From the NCBI RefSeq assembly GCF_000196875.2, contig NC_014532.2, positions 1,922,001-1,986,000 on the forward strand: a DNA stretch of 64,000 nt, in the 5' to 3' direction. This DNA is from Halomonas elongata DSM 2581. Lineage in GTDB: Bacteria; Pseudomonadota; Gammaproteobacteria; Pseudomonadales; Halomonadaceae. Positions 55,726 through 64,000 of this stretch are shown here, in pieces. The stretch's first letter is position 1. Every line of letters begins with the position of its first letter. The translations under genes and the position numbers were made by a program. The notes beneath the pieces are model-generated. The model was not told the DNA's origin, made no database searches, and worked only from the letters and a program-made list of their open reading frames with translations.

Positions 55726-57438
55726 ATGCTCAAGAAATATCTCCCGATACTGACCTGGCTCCCTCACTATACCCGCCGCCTGTTCGGCGCGGACCTGCTG
55801 GCGGGTGTGATCGTCACCATCATGGTGATTCCCCAGTCGCTGGCCTATGCCATCCTTGCCGGTCTCCCGGCGGTCGTCGGCCTCTACGCCAGCATTCTGC
55901 CGCTGCTTGCCTATACCCTGCTCGGCACCAGTCGCACCCTGGCCGTCGGGCCGGTGGCAATCATTGCCCTGATGACCGGCGCGGCGCTCTCCGGTGTGGC
56001 CCCGCCGGGCTCGCCGGCCTATCTCGAGGCTGCCCTCACGCTGTCACTGCTGTCCGGGGCGATGCTGACGGTGATGGGCATTCTGCGCCTGGGCTTCTTC
56101 GCCAACTTTCTCAGCCACCCGGTGATCGGCGGCTTCCTCTCCGCTTCGGGTCTGCTGATCGCCATCAGTCAGCTCAGCCACCTGCTGGGCATCGATGTCA
56201 CCGGCTACACGGCTCTCTCGCTGCTGACCGGGCTGGCCACACACCTCGATGCCCTGCATTGGCCGACGCTCGCTCTTGGCACCGGTTGCCTGGCGTTTCT
56301 CATCGTCATGCGGCGTTACGGCAGGAACGCCCTGACGGCGATCGGCATGCCCAAGGGGCTGGCCGCGCTCTGTGCGAGGGCCGGCCCGGTGTTCGCCGTC
56401 ATCATCACCACCCTGCTCAGTTGGTGGCTGGAGCTGGGGACCCGCGGTGTGGATGTGGTCGGTGACGTACCGGGAGGCCTGCCTCCCCTGACCTTTCCGG
56501 CCATCGACCTGCCGCTCTGGCGAGAGCTGCTGGTACCGGCTCTGCTGATCAGCGTGGTCGGCTTCGTCGAATCGATCTCCATGGCGCAGATGCTGGCCGC
56601 CAAACGCCGCGAGCGCATCTCGCCCAACCAGGAACTGCTCGGCCTGGGCGGCGCCAACATCGCCGCCGCCCTCTCGGCCGGCATGCCGGTCACCGGCGGC
56701 CTGTCGCGCACCGTGATCAACTTCGAGTCGGGTGCTCGCACCCCCATGGCCGGCGCCTTCGCCGCCCTCGGCATCGGCCTGGTGACCCTGGCCCTGACCC
56801 CACTGCTCCATCACCTGCCCGTTGCCACCCTCGCCGCCACCATCATCGTGGCCGTGCTGACCCTGGTCGATGTCCCCTTGATCCGGCAGACCTGGCACTA
56901 CTCGCGCAGCGATTTCTCGGCCATGGCCCTGACCATGCTGCTGACGCTGACCGAAGGCGTCGAGGCCGGCATCATCAGCGGCGTCGCACTTTCCATCGCG
57001 CTCTTCCTGTATCGCACGAGCCGTCCGCACAGTGCCCTGGTGGGCCGCATTCCGGGCACCGAGCACTTCCGCAGCGTCACGCGGCACAGCGCCGAAACCC
57101 TGAGCCACCTGGCGCTACTGCGGGTCGACGAAAGCCTCTACTTCGCCAATGCCCGCTACCTGGAGGACACCGTCTATACCCTGGTGGCCAGCCGCCCGGA
57201 ACTGGAACACGTGGTGCTGATCTGTTCGGCGGTGAACCTGATCGACGCCTCGGCATTGGAAAGCCTCGACGCCATCAACGCGCGCCTCAAGGATTCCCGC
57301 GTCACCCTGCACCTGGCCGAGGTCAAGGGGCCGGTGATGGACCGACTCAAGAAGAGCCACTTCCTCGACGACCTGTCCGGTCGTGTCTTCCTGAGTACCT
57401 ATGCCGCCTGGAGCGAGTTGAAACGGCGCGAAGAGTGA
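55726..57438 (+). CDS. SulP-family anion transporter with STAS domain
   Basis: A 570-residue transporter: the N-terminal SulP signature MVIPQSLAYAILAGLPAVVG, about twelve membrane helices, GMPVTGGLSRTVINFESGAR, and a cytoplasmic STAS domain from about 465 (LRVDESLYFANARYLEDTV, NLIDASALESLDAIN). It carries sulfate or other anions; selectivity cannot be read here. Confidence 0.92.
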   Translation: MLKKYLPILTWLPHYTRRLFGADLLAGVIVTIMVIPQSLAYAILAGLPAVVGLYASILPLLAYTLLGTSRTLAVGPVAIIALMTGAALSGVAPPGSPAYLEAALTLSLLSGAMLTVMGILRLGFFANFLSHPVIGGFLSASGLLIAISQLSHLLGIDVTGYTALSLLTGLATHLDALHWPTLALGTGCLAFLIVMRRYGRNALTAIGMPKGLAALCARAGPVFAVIITTLLSWWLELGTRGVDVVGDVPGGLPPLTFPAIDLPLWRELLVPALLISVVGFVESISMAQMLAAKRRERISPNQELLGLGGANIAAALSAGMPVTGGLSRTVINFESGARTPMAGAFAALGIGLVTLALTPLLHHLPVATLAATIIVAVLTLVDVPLIRQTWHYSRSDFSAMALTMLLTLTEGVEAGIISGVALSIALFLYRTSRPHSALVGRIPGTEHFRSVTRHSAETLSHLALLRVDESLYFANARYLEDTVYTLVASRPELEHVVLICSAVNLIDASALESLDAINARLKDSRVTLHLAEVKGPVMDRLKKSHFLDDLSGRVFLSTYAAWSELKRREE

Positions 57439-57559
57439 CACCGACTCGATGATCATCAAGCACTGGCCTGAAGCAGCGACATAGGGTCGCGCCTTCGGGC
57501 GACGCCAAGACAAGGCGTCATCGGTTATCATCTTGAGTTGTCTTGATCGCGGAGCCACC

Positions 57560-58831
57560 ATGCAAGCCCCCCTGCCACTGCCGCTGTCCACTCCGAACCG
57601 CAACCTGGTGCGTCTGACCATCGTCCGCGGCATCACCTGGACCGGCTTTCTGATCGGTGTCGTCATCGGCATCGCCGGACTCGGCTTCGCGCTGGACATA
57701 CCGGCCGTGATCGCCGTGATGGCCTTGATGAGCCTGATCAACATCGGCACCTGGTGGCGTCTCGGCCGTCCCTGGGCGGTGACGCACGGTGAGTACCTCG
57801 CCCATCTGCTCGCCGACATGGTCGGCCTGACACTGCTGTTCTATCTGATCGGCGGCTCCACCAACCCCTTCATCGGCTACTACCTGGTGCCAGTGACCAT
57901 TGCCGCCGCGACCCTGCCCTGGCGCCATGCCTGGGCGGTCGCCGCCGCCGGCATGGCCGGTTACAGCTTTTTGATGTTCTTCTACCATCCGGTGCCGCAG
58001 CTCGGCATGCCCCACGCCGAAAGCTGGATCAACCTGCACACTCTGGGCATGTGGCTCAATTTCGCGCTCTCGGCCGGGCTGGTGACCTTCTTCATCTACA
58101 AGATGGCGCGCGCACTGCGCAATCGTGAACAGTCGCTGTCACGCACCAGGGAGTCGGCACTGCGCAACGAGCAGGTTCTCGCCGTGGCGACCCAGGCCGC
58201 CGGCACTGCCCACGAACTGGGCACACCGTTATCGACCATGGCGGTGCTGCTGAGCGAAATGCGCGAGGATGCCAGCGACAATGCGCAATTGAGAAAGGAC
58301 ATCGACCTGCTCCGCGAACAGGTCGATATCTGCAAGGCGCGCCTCCGCCACCTGGTCGACAATGCCGACCGCCGCCGCATGGCCAACGCCGAGGTGCGCG
58401 ATGCCAAGGAATGGCTGAACAGCGTGGTACAACGCTGGCTGGTACTGCGTCCCGATGTCGACCATCGCCTCGAGATCTCCGAACGGCGTGGTCAACCCAA
58501 GCTCGCGGTGGATGCCACCCTCGACCAGGCGCTGACCAACCTGCTCAACAACGCCGCCGACGCCAATCCCAACGATATCGCCATCCACATGGAATGGAAC
58601 ACCGAGGAAGTGGTCATCGACATCCGCGACCACGGCCCCGGGGTTGCCCTGTCGATCGCCGATCAGCTCGGCGACACCTTCGTCTCCACCAAGAGCAAGG
58701 GACTCGGCATCGGCCTGTTTCTGACTCACGCCACCATCAATCGCTTCGGCGGCGGCGTGAGCCTGTACAATCACCCGCAAGGCGGCACCCTGACCGAGGT
58801 CAGCCTGCCTCGTAGCGACACCTCGGCCTGA
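57560..58831 (+). CDS. regB: RegB/PrrB-type redox sensor histidine kinase
   Basis: A 423-residue kinase with six membrane helices, the quinone-site motif GGxxNPF (GGSTNPF), the H-box AHELGTPLSTMAV, the redox cysteine in REQVDICKARLRHL, and N and G boxes (NLLNNAADANPNDI, DHGPGV, TKSKGLGIGLFLTHA). It senses the redox state of the quinone pool and phosphorylates RegA. The start ATG 57560 has CGGAG upstream. regA follows after 24 bases. Confidence 0.92.
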   Translation: MQAPLPLPLSTPNRNLVRLTIVRGITWTGFLIGVVIGIAGLGFALDIPAVIAVMALMSLINIGTWWRLGRPWAVTHGEYLAHLLADMVGLTLLFYLIGGSTNPFIGYYLVPVTIAAATLPWRHAWAVAAAGMAGYSFLMFFYHPVPQLGMPHAESWINLHTLGMWLNFALSAGLVTFFIYKMARALRNREQSLSRTRESALRNEQVLAVATQAAGTAHELGTPLSTMAVLLSEMREDASDNAQLRKDIDLLREQVDICKARLRHLVDNADRRRMANAEVRDAKEWLNSVVQRWLVLRPDVDHRLEISERRGQPKLAVDATLDQALTNLLNNAADANPNDIAIHMEWNTEEVVIDIRDHGPGVALSIADQLGDTFVSTKSKGLGIGLFLTHATINRFGGGVSLYNHPQGGTLTEVSLPRSDTSA

Positions 58832-58855
58832 CCGACGCCCGAACGAGGATCGACC

Positions 58856-59395
58856 ATGCAAGAGACACCCCAACGCCTGCTGATCGTCGACGACGACGAG
58901 ATGTTTCGCCATGTGCTGCAACGTGCCATGACGCGTCGCGATTTCGAGGTCCTGGTCGCCCATGACGGCAGCGAGGCCCTGGATCTGGCACGCCGCTACC
59001 AGCCCGAGTTCGCGACCCTGGACCTCAAGCTGGAACACGAATCGGGGCTCAAGCTGTTGCCGGAATTGCTGGAACTGGTGCCGGATTGTCGCGTGGTGGT
59101 ATTGACGGGATACTCGAGCATCGCCACCGCCGTCGAAGCCATCAAGCTCGGCGCCGTCAACTACCTGTGCAAGCCGGTCGACGCCGATGAGGTGCTGACC
59201 GCCCTGTCCCGGGAAGATGGCAACCCGGAAGCCGAAGTGGCGGATACGCCGCCCTCGATCAATCGCCTGACCTGGGAGCACATCCAGAAGGTGCTGCAGG
59301 AGCACGACGGCAACATCTCCGCCACCGCCCGGGCGCTCGGCATGCACCGTCGAACCCTGCAACGCAAGCTGCAGAAGCGCCCCGTCAGGCGTTAA
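58856..59395 (+). CDS. regA: RegA/PrrA-type response regulator
   Basis: A 179-residue regulator: a receiver domain with acidic pocket VDDDE and phospho-acceptor Asp in ATLDLKLEHESG, a proline-containing linker and a Fis-type HTH (GNISATARALGMHRRTLQRK). The RegA HTH is nearly invariant in proteobacteria. With RegB it controls energy and redox genes under low oxygen and could bear on the arc operon in this window, by inference. Confidence 0.93.
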   Translation: MQETPQRLLIVDDDEMFRHVLQRAMTRRDFEVLVAHDGSEALDLARRYQPEFATLDLKLEHESGLKLLPELLELVPDCRVVVLTGYSSIATAVEAIKLGAVNYLCKPVDADEVLTALSREDGNPEAEVADTPPSINRLTWEHIQKVLQEHDGNISATARALGMHRRTLQRKLQKRPVRR

Positions 59396-59411
59396 AGCAC
59401 AGGACCACGAA

Positions 59412-59440
59412 GCGGCGCCAGGACGAGCCCCCGGCGCCGC
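59412..59440. terminator. Hairpin between convergent regA and hpt
   Basis: GCGGCGCC/GGCGCCGC, a perfect 8-bp stem with a 13-base loop, lies in the 51-base gap between convergent genes. No T-run follows on either strand. Confidence 0.5.
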
Positions 59441-59446
59441 CTCGCC

Positions 59447-60025
59447 TTACATGCCCTTCGGCGCGAAAATGCCCGGCGCGTTGCGCCAGTATCCCTTGTA
59501 GTCCATGCCATAGCCGAACACATAGCGGTCGGCGACCTCGAGGCCGCAATAGTCGGCCTTGAGTCCGGGCACCGCCTTGCGATCGTGACGCTTGTCCACG
59601 AGCACCGCCGTGGCGACACTCGCCGCACCGGCCTCGGCGCAATAATCGAGAATGGCGGCCAGGGTCGCGCCTTCATCGAGGATATCGTCGACGATCACCA
59701 CGTGCCGTCCGGCCATGGGAATCTCCGGCGATACGCGCCAGAACAGTTCGCCGCCGCGAGTACCGCCGCGATAGCGGGTGGCATGCAGATAATCGACCTC
59801 GAGGGGGAAGCCCAGGCGGGTCAGCAGGTGTCCGGTGGTGATCAAGCCACCGTTCATCACGCAATAGAAGACCGGCAGGCTGTCACCCAGATCACGGGTC
59901 AGTTCTTCGGCCATGCGGTCCAGGGCACGCTCGACCTCCTGCTGGGAAATCAGACAGTCGGCACTGTCCATGACCGCACGCATGTCGGCCAGAGACGGAA
60001 GGGCATCGGCATCGAGTTTAGGCAT
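59447..60025 (-). CDS. hpt: Hypoxanthine-guanine phosphoribosyltransferase
   Basis: A 192-residue enzyme with the PRPP motif VVIVDDILDEGATL, the flexible loop region HATRYRGGTRGGEL and the base-binding end VADRYVFGYGMDYKGYWRN. It salvages purines. A 32-base gap separates it from nagZ upstream, so the two may be co-transcribed. Confidence 0.9.
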   Translation of the reverse strand: MPKLDADALPSLADMRAVMDSADCLISQQEVERALDRMAEELTRDLGDSLPVFYCVMNGGLITTGHLLTRLGFPLEVDYLHATRYRGGTRGGELFWRVSPEIPMAGRHVVIVDDILDEGATLAAILDYCAEAGAASVATAVLVDKRHDRKAVPGLKADYCGLEVADRYVFGYGMDYKGYWRNAPGIFAPKGM

Positions 60026-60057
60026 CGAAGGCTCGTTGTTGCAGTATCGAAGGAATG

Positions 60058-61071
60058 TCAGTCGGCGGCCATGGCTTCAAGGCGCGCATGCACCCGACGC
60101 CAGCGGGCCAGCGCGCCCATGGCATCGAGGTCGGGGCGGGAGCGGGCATAACGCAGCCTGGCGGTCCGCTTGGAGACCTGACCATGGCAGGCTTCCAGCA
60201 CGTCGAGGGCAGCTTGGCGATCATTGCATACCAGCAGGGTGTCGCAGCCCGCCTCCAGGGCCAGCCGAGCCCGCTCGGCCGGTGTGCCAGCAGTGCTGGC
60301 CCCGGCCATGCTCAGATCGTCCGAGAAGATGGTGCCCTTGAACCCCAGGCTTTCACGCAGCATGCCCAGCCAGGCCGGGGAAAATCCTGCCGGCCGATGG
60401 TCGAAATCGGGATAGACCACATGCGCCGGCATCATGCCATCCAGTTGCGATGCCAGGGCGCTGAACGGCACCAGGTCGCGGGCACGCAGCGATGCCAGGG
60501 AGCGCTCGTCCACGGGCAGCTCATGGTGAGAATCGGCAGCGACACCGCCATGGCCGGGGAAATGCTTGCCCACCGCGGCCATTCCGGCTTCGTGAAGCCC
60601 GGCGACGAAGGCACCGGCCAGCTCGCTCACCACTTCCGGCGAACCACCGAAGCTACGGTCGCCGATGACCGATGAGACACCACTGTCGACATCGAGCACC
60701 GGAGCGAAGCTCAAGTCCAGGCCACAGCCGGCCATTTCCATGCCGAGCAACCAGCCGGCATCCTGGCACAAGCGTCGAGCGACTTCCGGGGCGGCCTCAT
60801 ATTCACGCCCCAGGCGCGCCATCGACGGCAGGCGTGTCACGCCCTGGCGCAGGCGCTGTACCCGGCCACCTTCCTGATCGATGGTCAGCAGCAACTCGGG
60901 GCGCACCCGTCGAATCGACTGACACAATTCGCGTACCTGAACGGCATCCTCGACATTGCGGCCGAACAGGATGACGCCTCCCACCGAAGGATGGCGGAGA
61001 AGCGCCTGTTCCTCGCGGTTCAGCCGGGGGCCCTCGAGGTCCAGCATCACCGGTCCGAGCGTCTGGGTCAT
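60058..61071 (-). CDS. nagZ: Beta-N-acetylhexosaminidase NagZ
   Basis: A 337-residue GH3 enzyme: DQEGGRVQRLR, GKHFPGHGGVAADSHHELPV with the catalytic His/Asp loop, and FSDDLSMAGA with the nucleophile Asp. It removes GlcNAc from anhydromuropeptides in cell-wall recycling. The start is ATG 61071 (MTQTLGPVMLDLEGPRL); the longer frame is unlikely. Confidence 0.93.
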   Translation of the reverse strand: MTQTLGPVMLDLEGPRLNREEQALLRHPSVGGVILFGRNVEDAVQVRELCQSIRRVRPELLLTIDQEGGRVQRLRQGVTRLPSMARLGREYEAAPEVARRLCQDAGWLLGMEMAGCGLDLSFAPVLDVDSGVSSVIGDRSFGGSPEVVSELAGAFVAGLHEAGMAAVGKHFPGHGGVAADSHHELPVDERSLASLRARDLVPFSALASQLDGMMPAHVVYPDFDHRPAGFSPAWLGMLRESLGFKGTIFSDDLSMAGASTAGTPAERARLALEAGCDTLLVCNDRQAALDVLEACHGQVSKRTARLRYARSRPDLDAMGALARWRRVHARLEAMAAD

Positions 61072-61217
61072 GGTCGCGTTCCTGACGTAAAGAGGGGCAG
61101 ATTCTAGACCATCCCGCCCCTGCACGACAGCCCGGGCCCGTTCCACTCCAGCGAGGCGGACAACACCTCGACATGCCCCGTACAATAGCGGGCCGGAACC
61201 TCACGGAAGGAGATAGC

Positions 61218-62069
61218 ATGCCCGCCACGATTCCCACGCTCCTGCTATGGTTACTCGCCGCTCTGCTGGGCCTGAGCCTGGGCAGCTTTCTGAACGTGGT
61301 CATCACCCGCCTGCCGGTGATGTTGATGCGTGGCTGGCGTGCCGAGGCCCGGGCCGCCCTGTCACTCGAACCCGAAGCATCACCACGCTTCGATCTGCTG
61401 CGTCCGTCATCGATGTGTCCACGCTGCGAGGCGCCGATTGCCTGGCGACACAACCTGCCCCTGCTCGGCTGGCTCTGGCTGCGTGGCCGCTGTGCCCATT
61501 GTCACAAGCCGATCAGCGTCCAGTATCCGTTGGTGGAGCTCGCCGGCGGCCTCTTCACGCTGGCGGTTCTGGCGCTACAAGGGCCGACGCTGGAAGCCGC
61601 CTTCATCCTCGGCGCCTGCCTGACCCTGCTCGCGCTGGCGGTGATCGATCTGCGCCTGCAGATCCTCCCGGACATCCTGACCCTGCCGCTGCTCTGGGCC
61701 GGCCTGCTCTATCACCTGCTCTTCCAGCCCCTGGGCTTGCCGGATGCCGTGCTCGGCGCCATGCTCGGCTACCTGGCCCTCTGGGGCTTTCACGGACTCT
61801 TCCAGCGCTTGACCGGCAAGCGCGGCATGGGCCACGGCGACTTCAAGCTGCTGGCGGCGCTGGGCGCCTGGTTCGGCTGGCCCTACCTGCCCTTGCTGCT
61901 GGTGTTGTCCGCCGCGGGCGGCGCCCTGTTCGGCCTGGTGGCCCAGGCTCTCGACCCCAGGCGACGAGGCCAGCCCATGCCGTTCGGCCCCTGGCTCGCG
62001 CTGGCCGGCTGGATAATGCTGCTGGCCGGGGAGCCGCTGATGGCCCTGTACCTCCAATGGATCGCATGA
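61218..62069 (+). CDS. pilD: Prepilin peptidase/N-methyltransferase PilD
   Basis: A 283-residue membrane enzyme with about seven helices, the cytoplasmic Zn site CPRCEAP and CAHCHKP, and catalytic aspartates in VIDLRLQILPD and GHGDFKLL. It cleaves and N-methylates type IV prepilins and type II secretion pseudopilins. The start ATG 61218 has GGAAGGAGAT. Its usual pilBC partners are not in the window. Confidence 0.93.
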   Translation: MPATIPTLLLWLLAALLGLSLGSFLNVVITRLPVMLMRGWRAEARAALSLEPEASPRFDLLRPSSMCPRCEAPIAWRHNLPLLGWLWLRGRCAHCHKPISVQYPLVELAGGLFTLAVLALQGPTLEAAFILGACLTLLALAVIDLRLQILPDILTLPLLWAGLLYHLLFQPLGLPDAVLGAMLGYLALWGFHGLFQRLTGKRGMGHGDFKLLAALGAWFGWPYLPLLLVLSAAGGALFGLVAQALDPRRRGQPMPFGPWLALAGWIMLLAGEPLMALYLQWIA

Positions 62070-62070
62070 C

Positions 62071-62703
62071 ATGACCGCAAGACAACCTCTGATCATCGGC
62101 GTCACCGGCGGCATCGCCTCGGGCAAGTCTACGGTGGCGCGTGCCTTCGCCCAGCACGGCATTCCCTGGGTGGATGCCGACGACGTCGCCCGGGAAGTGG
62201 TCGCGCCGGGCGAGCCGGCGCTGGCCGAGATCCGCCGGCGCTACGGCCCCCGGGTACTGCTCGAGGATGGCCACCTAGATCGCCGCGCCCTGCGCGACAT
62301 CGTCTTTGCCGACACGGCCGAACGCCGCTGGCTGGAATCCGTCACCCATCCTCGTATCCGACAAAGACTCGGCGAACACCTGGAGGACTTTCGTCGGCGC
62401 GACGTGCCCTATGTGCTGCTGGTTTCCCCGCTGCTGTTCGAATCCGGTCAGTACGAGCTGGTCGATCGCGCCCTGGTCATCGATGTCCCCGAATCGCTGC
62501 AGATCGAGCGCACCGCACGCCGCGACGGAGTCGACGAAGCCCAGGCACGTGCTATCGTCGCGGCCCAGATGCCCCGCGACGAGCGGCTGTCCCGAGCCGA
62601 CGACGTCCTGGTCAACGAAGGTGACGAACGACGCCTGGCCGACCAGGTTGCCGAACTCGATCGGCAATATCGCGCCCTTGGTGGATTGCCCCCGGCACGC
62701 TGA
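62071..62703 (+). CDS. coaE: Dephospho-CoA kinase
   Basis: A 210-residue P-loop kinase: GVTGGIASGKSTVARAF, the DADDVAREVVAPG segment, and LLVSPLLFESG. It makes the last step of coenzyme A synthesis. It begins one base after pilD. Confidence 0.94.
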   Translation: MTARQPLIIGVTGGIASGKSTVARAFAQHGIPWVDADDVAREVVAPGEPALAEIRRRYGPRVLLEDGHLDRRALRDIVFADTAERRWLESVTHPRIRQRLGEHLEDFRRRDVPYVLLVSPLLFESGQYELVDRALVIDVPESLQIERTARRDGVDEAQARAIVAAQMPRDERLSRADDVLVNEGDERRLADQVAELDRQYRALGGLPPAR

Positions 62704-62754
62704 TTCGTCATCCTTGTCATCAAGCCGTCACTGCAACCCGCGACGAGACCCCTT

Positions 62755-62988
62755 ATGTCCGAGCCCCATGCTGATCGACCTCTGGAAGTCGCCTGCCCTC
62801 AATGCCGCAAGAAAGTCCTGTGGTCGGAGGACAATCCCTATCGCCCCTTCTGCAGCAAGCGCTGCCGACTGCTGGACCTGGGCGCCTGGGCCGATGAATC
62901 CCATCGTATCGCCGGTGAGCCATCCATGGATGAAGCCGATATCGACGCCATGCTGGCCCGCGCCGACCGCGATGACTCGATGACGTGA
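62755..62988 (+). CDS. yacG: DNA gyrase inhibitor YacG
   Basis: A 77-residue Zn protein with CPQCRK and [17 protein letters not shown], the full YacG motif. It binds GyrB and inhibits gyrase. It is linked to coaE as in many gammaproteobacteria and overlaps the next gene's GTG candidate by four bases. Confidence 0.93.
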   Translation: MSEPHADRPLEVACPQCRKKVLWSEDNPYRPFCSKRCRLLDLGAWADESHRIAGEPSMDEADIDAMLARADRDDSMT

Positions 62989-62993
62989 CGCTG

Positions 62994-63866
62994 ATGACGC
63001 AAGCTCAGGAGTACCGGCTGCTGGCAAGACTGGAGGCCGCTTTCGACTGCCTGATCGAGCACACCGAAGCGCTGGTCGAGACCTGGCGCCTTTCCAACGC
63101 CGAAAGCTGGTCTCTCGATACGCCCCAGGCGGATGCCGCCTGGCTGCACCGTGCACTGCTCGATTTCTGGTATCAGGACGGGCAGGACGGCCGCAGCACG
63201 CGCAGCTACATCGGCCTGGTCGCCGCCAACGAGGCGGTCATGGAAAAGCTGGGAAGGGTCAACGCCGCCAAACGGGATTTCGCCGATCTGCTTGCCGAGA
63301 TACGCCGGGAGGTGCCGAACCTGGTCCCCGAGATCAAGGCGGTGCTGCCCTTCCGCCATCCGGCCCTGCACGATCATCTGCGGGGTGTCGGCCTGGCGCG
63401 GCTCCACCTCAAGCAATGCTGGCGGGCCATCCCTGCGGCCCGGGCGGAAGTCGCGCGCATCCGACTGGCCTGGTACACCAGCGGGCGTTCGATCAAGCGG
63501 CTGAGTGTTCGGGATGCCGAGCGCATGTTGCTGGCGCTGGATAACGAGGCGGATCATATCCGGATCCAGTTGCGCACCCTTGCCGGACTGCCCGACGGCG
63601 AGCCTCTCGCCCAGGTTCAGCCCCAGGCGCCTCTGATGCGCGCCAACCTGTTCTATCGAGAGCCACTCGCTGACGGCCATTCACGGCAGGCGATGAACGT
63701 CGCCCTGCCCCTGTTCGTGCCGACGACCAATGGCCGACTCCCGGATATCAATCAGCCACCATCCCATCCTCCCGAGCGCCGCACCAGAGCGAAACGCAGC
63801 GACACACGCCTCGAGGAGACCCCGCTACTGCCCAGCCTGCGGGTTTATCGATATCGAGACGAATAG
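62994..63866 (+). CDS. tus: Tus-like DNA replication terminus site-binding protein
   Basis: A 290-residue protein that aligns by eye with E. coli Tus along its length: the N-terminal LLARLEAAFDCL, the helical part with IRLAWYTSGRSIKRLSVRDA, the segment NLFYREPLADGHSRQ near the Tus RVWYKGDQKQVQ strand, the PDI segment of LPDINQP, and the C-terminal LLPSLRVYRYRDE matching Tus RLHLYVAD. It would bind Ter sites and arrest replication forks in one direction. The start could also be GTG 62985, overlapping yacG. The match is recalled, not computed. Confidence 0.75.
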   Translation: MTQAQEYRLLARLEAAFDCLIEHTEALVETWRLSNAESWSLDTPQADAAWLHRALLDFWYQDGQDGRSTRSYIGLVAANEAVMEKLGRVNAAKRDFADLLAEIRREVPNLVPEIKAVLPFRHPALHDHLRGVGLARLHLKQCWRAIPAARAEVARIRLAWYTSGRSIKRLSVRDAERMLLALDNEADHIRIQLRTLAGLPDGEPLAQVQPQAPLMRANLFYREPLADGHSRQAMNVALPLFVPTTNGRLPDINQPPSHPPERRTRAKRSDTRLEETPLLPSLRVYRYRDE

Positions 63867-63868
63867 GA

Positions 63869-64000
63869 TCAGGCGATCTTGCCCAGGGACTTCAAGGTCG
63901 CCAGAAGGTGGCTGACGCTTTCCGCAGGCTGGGCATAGTCCTGCATCAGCGCCTGGAGCCGCTGCTCGAACAAGGCTTCACGCTCGCGTTGGCGCTCTTC
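63869..64000 (-). CDS. C-terminal end of an unidentified protein, truncated by window edge
   Basis: The minus strand is open from the window edge to a TGA at 63869-63871, giving the last 43 residues. They are charged, with a coiled-coil look (EERQREREALFEQRLQALMQ) and end LLATLKSLGKIA. Converges with the Tus-like gene with a two-base gap. Too short to identify. Confidence 0.55.
   Translation of the reverse strand, partial: EERQREREALFEQRLQALMQDYAQPAESVSHLLATLKSLGKIA

Overview
The window is GC-rich gammaproteobacterial DNA that looks like a Halomonas-type (Halomonadaceae) chromosome. Supporting signs are a V-type ATPase whose rotor subunit carries sodium-type ligands, an arginine deiminase operon, the gloB/yafS/rnhA/dnaQ and yejABEF blocks, RegB/RegA, and pilD-coaE-yacG followed by a Tus-like gene. 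This assignment is inference from gene content; no rRNA gene is present.

Layout. 1-12764 is the right-hand part of a prophage or prophage-like element inserted in a serine tRNA (UGA) gene. Its left end and the intact tRNA lie outside the window. It carries a divergent repressor/YdaS switch with repeated ACAAC-N4-GTTGT operators; an early promoter followed by a boxA and a densely structured leader ending in a terminator; an early operon (YqaJ exonuclease, RecT annealing protein, DUF2303, C5 and Dam-type DNA methyltransferases, small proteins) interrupted by one AT-rich antisense gene; and DUF4224 plus tyrosine integrase next to the tRNA 3'-end copy. 12773-14774 is a 2-kb islet bracketed by two copies of the tRNA terminator, holding decayed coding sequence and a Hint-domain gene.

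14821-27411 (minus strand) holds arcD-arcA-arcB-arcC directly followed by a seven-gene V-ATPase cluster (B-D-I-K-E-DUF2764-A). Arginine breakdown makes ATP through carbamate kinase, and the V-ATPase could spend that ATP on ion pumping, so the order suggests a coupled unit. 27566-35210 carries small membrane proteins (Pmp3, GlsB types), a CNNM/CBS transporter, the CvrA K+/H+ antiporter, a solitary THI5-like binding protein, an esterase and the queuosine precursor transporter. 35238-43047 has prpE, an ArsR regulator, sohB, an SCP2 protein, nudC, dnaQ, rnhA, a methyltransferase and gloB.

43127-64000 has mltD, the yejABEF peptide/microcin C importer, an LpxR-type lipid A deacylase, a membrane diguanylate cyclase, rsuA, a nitrilase-family amidase, rarD, a SulP transporter, the RegB/RegA redox two-component system, hpt, nagZ, pilD, coaE, yacG, a Tus-like replication terminus protein, and a truncated gene at the right edge.

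Most promising observations: the boxA-led structured leader RNA of the prophage, the arc/V-ATPase supercluster with sodium-type rotor residues, the Tus-like protein outside the enterics, the five VADPR repeats inside the C5 methyltransferase, and the terminator-bracketed Hint islet.
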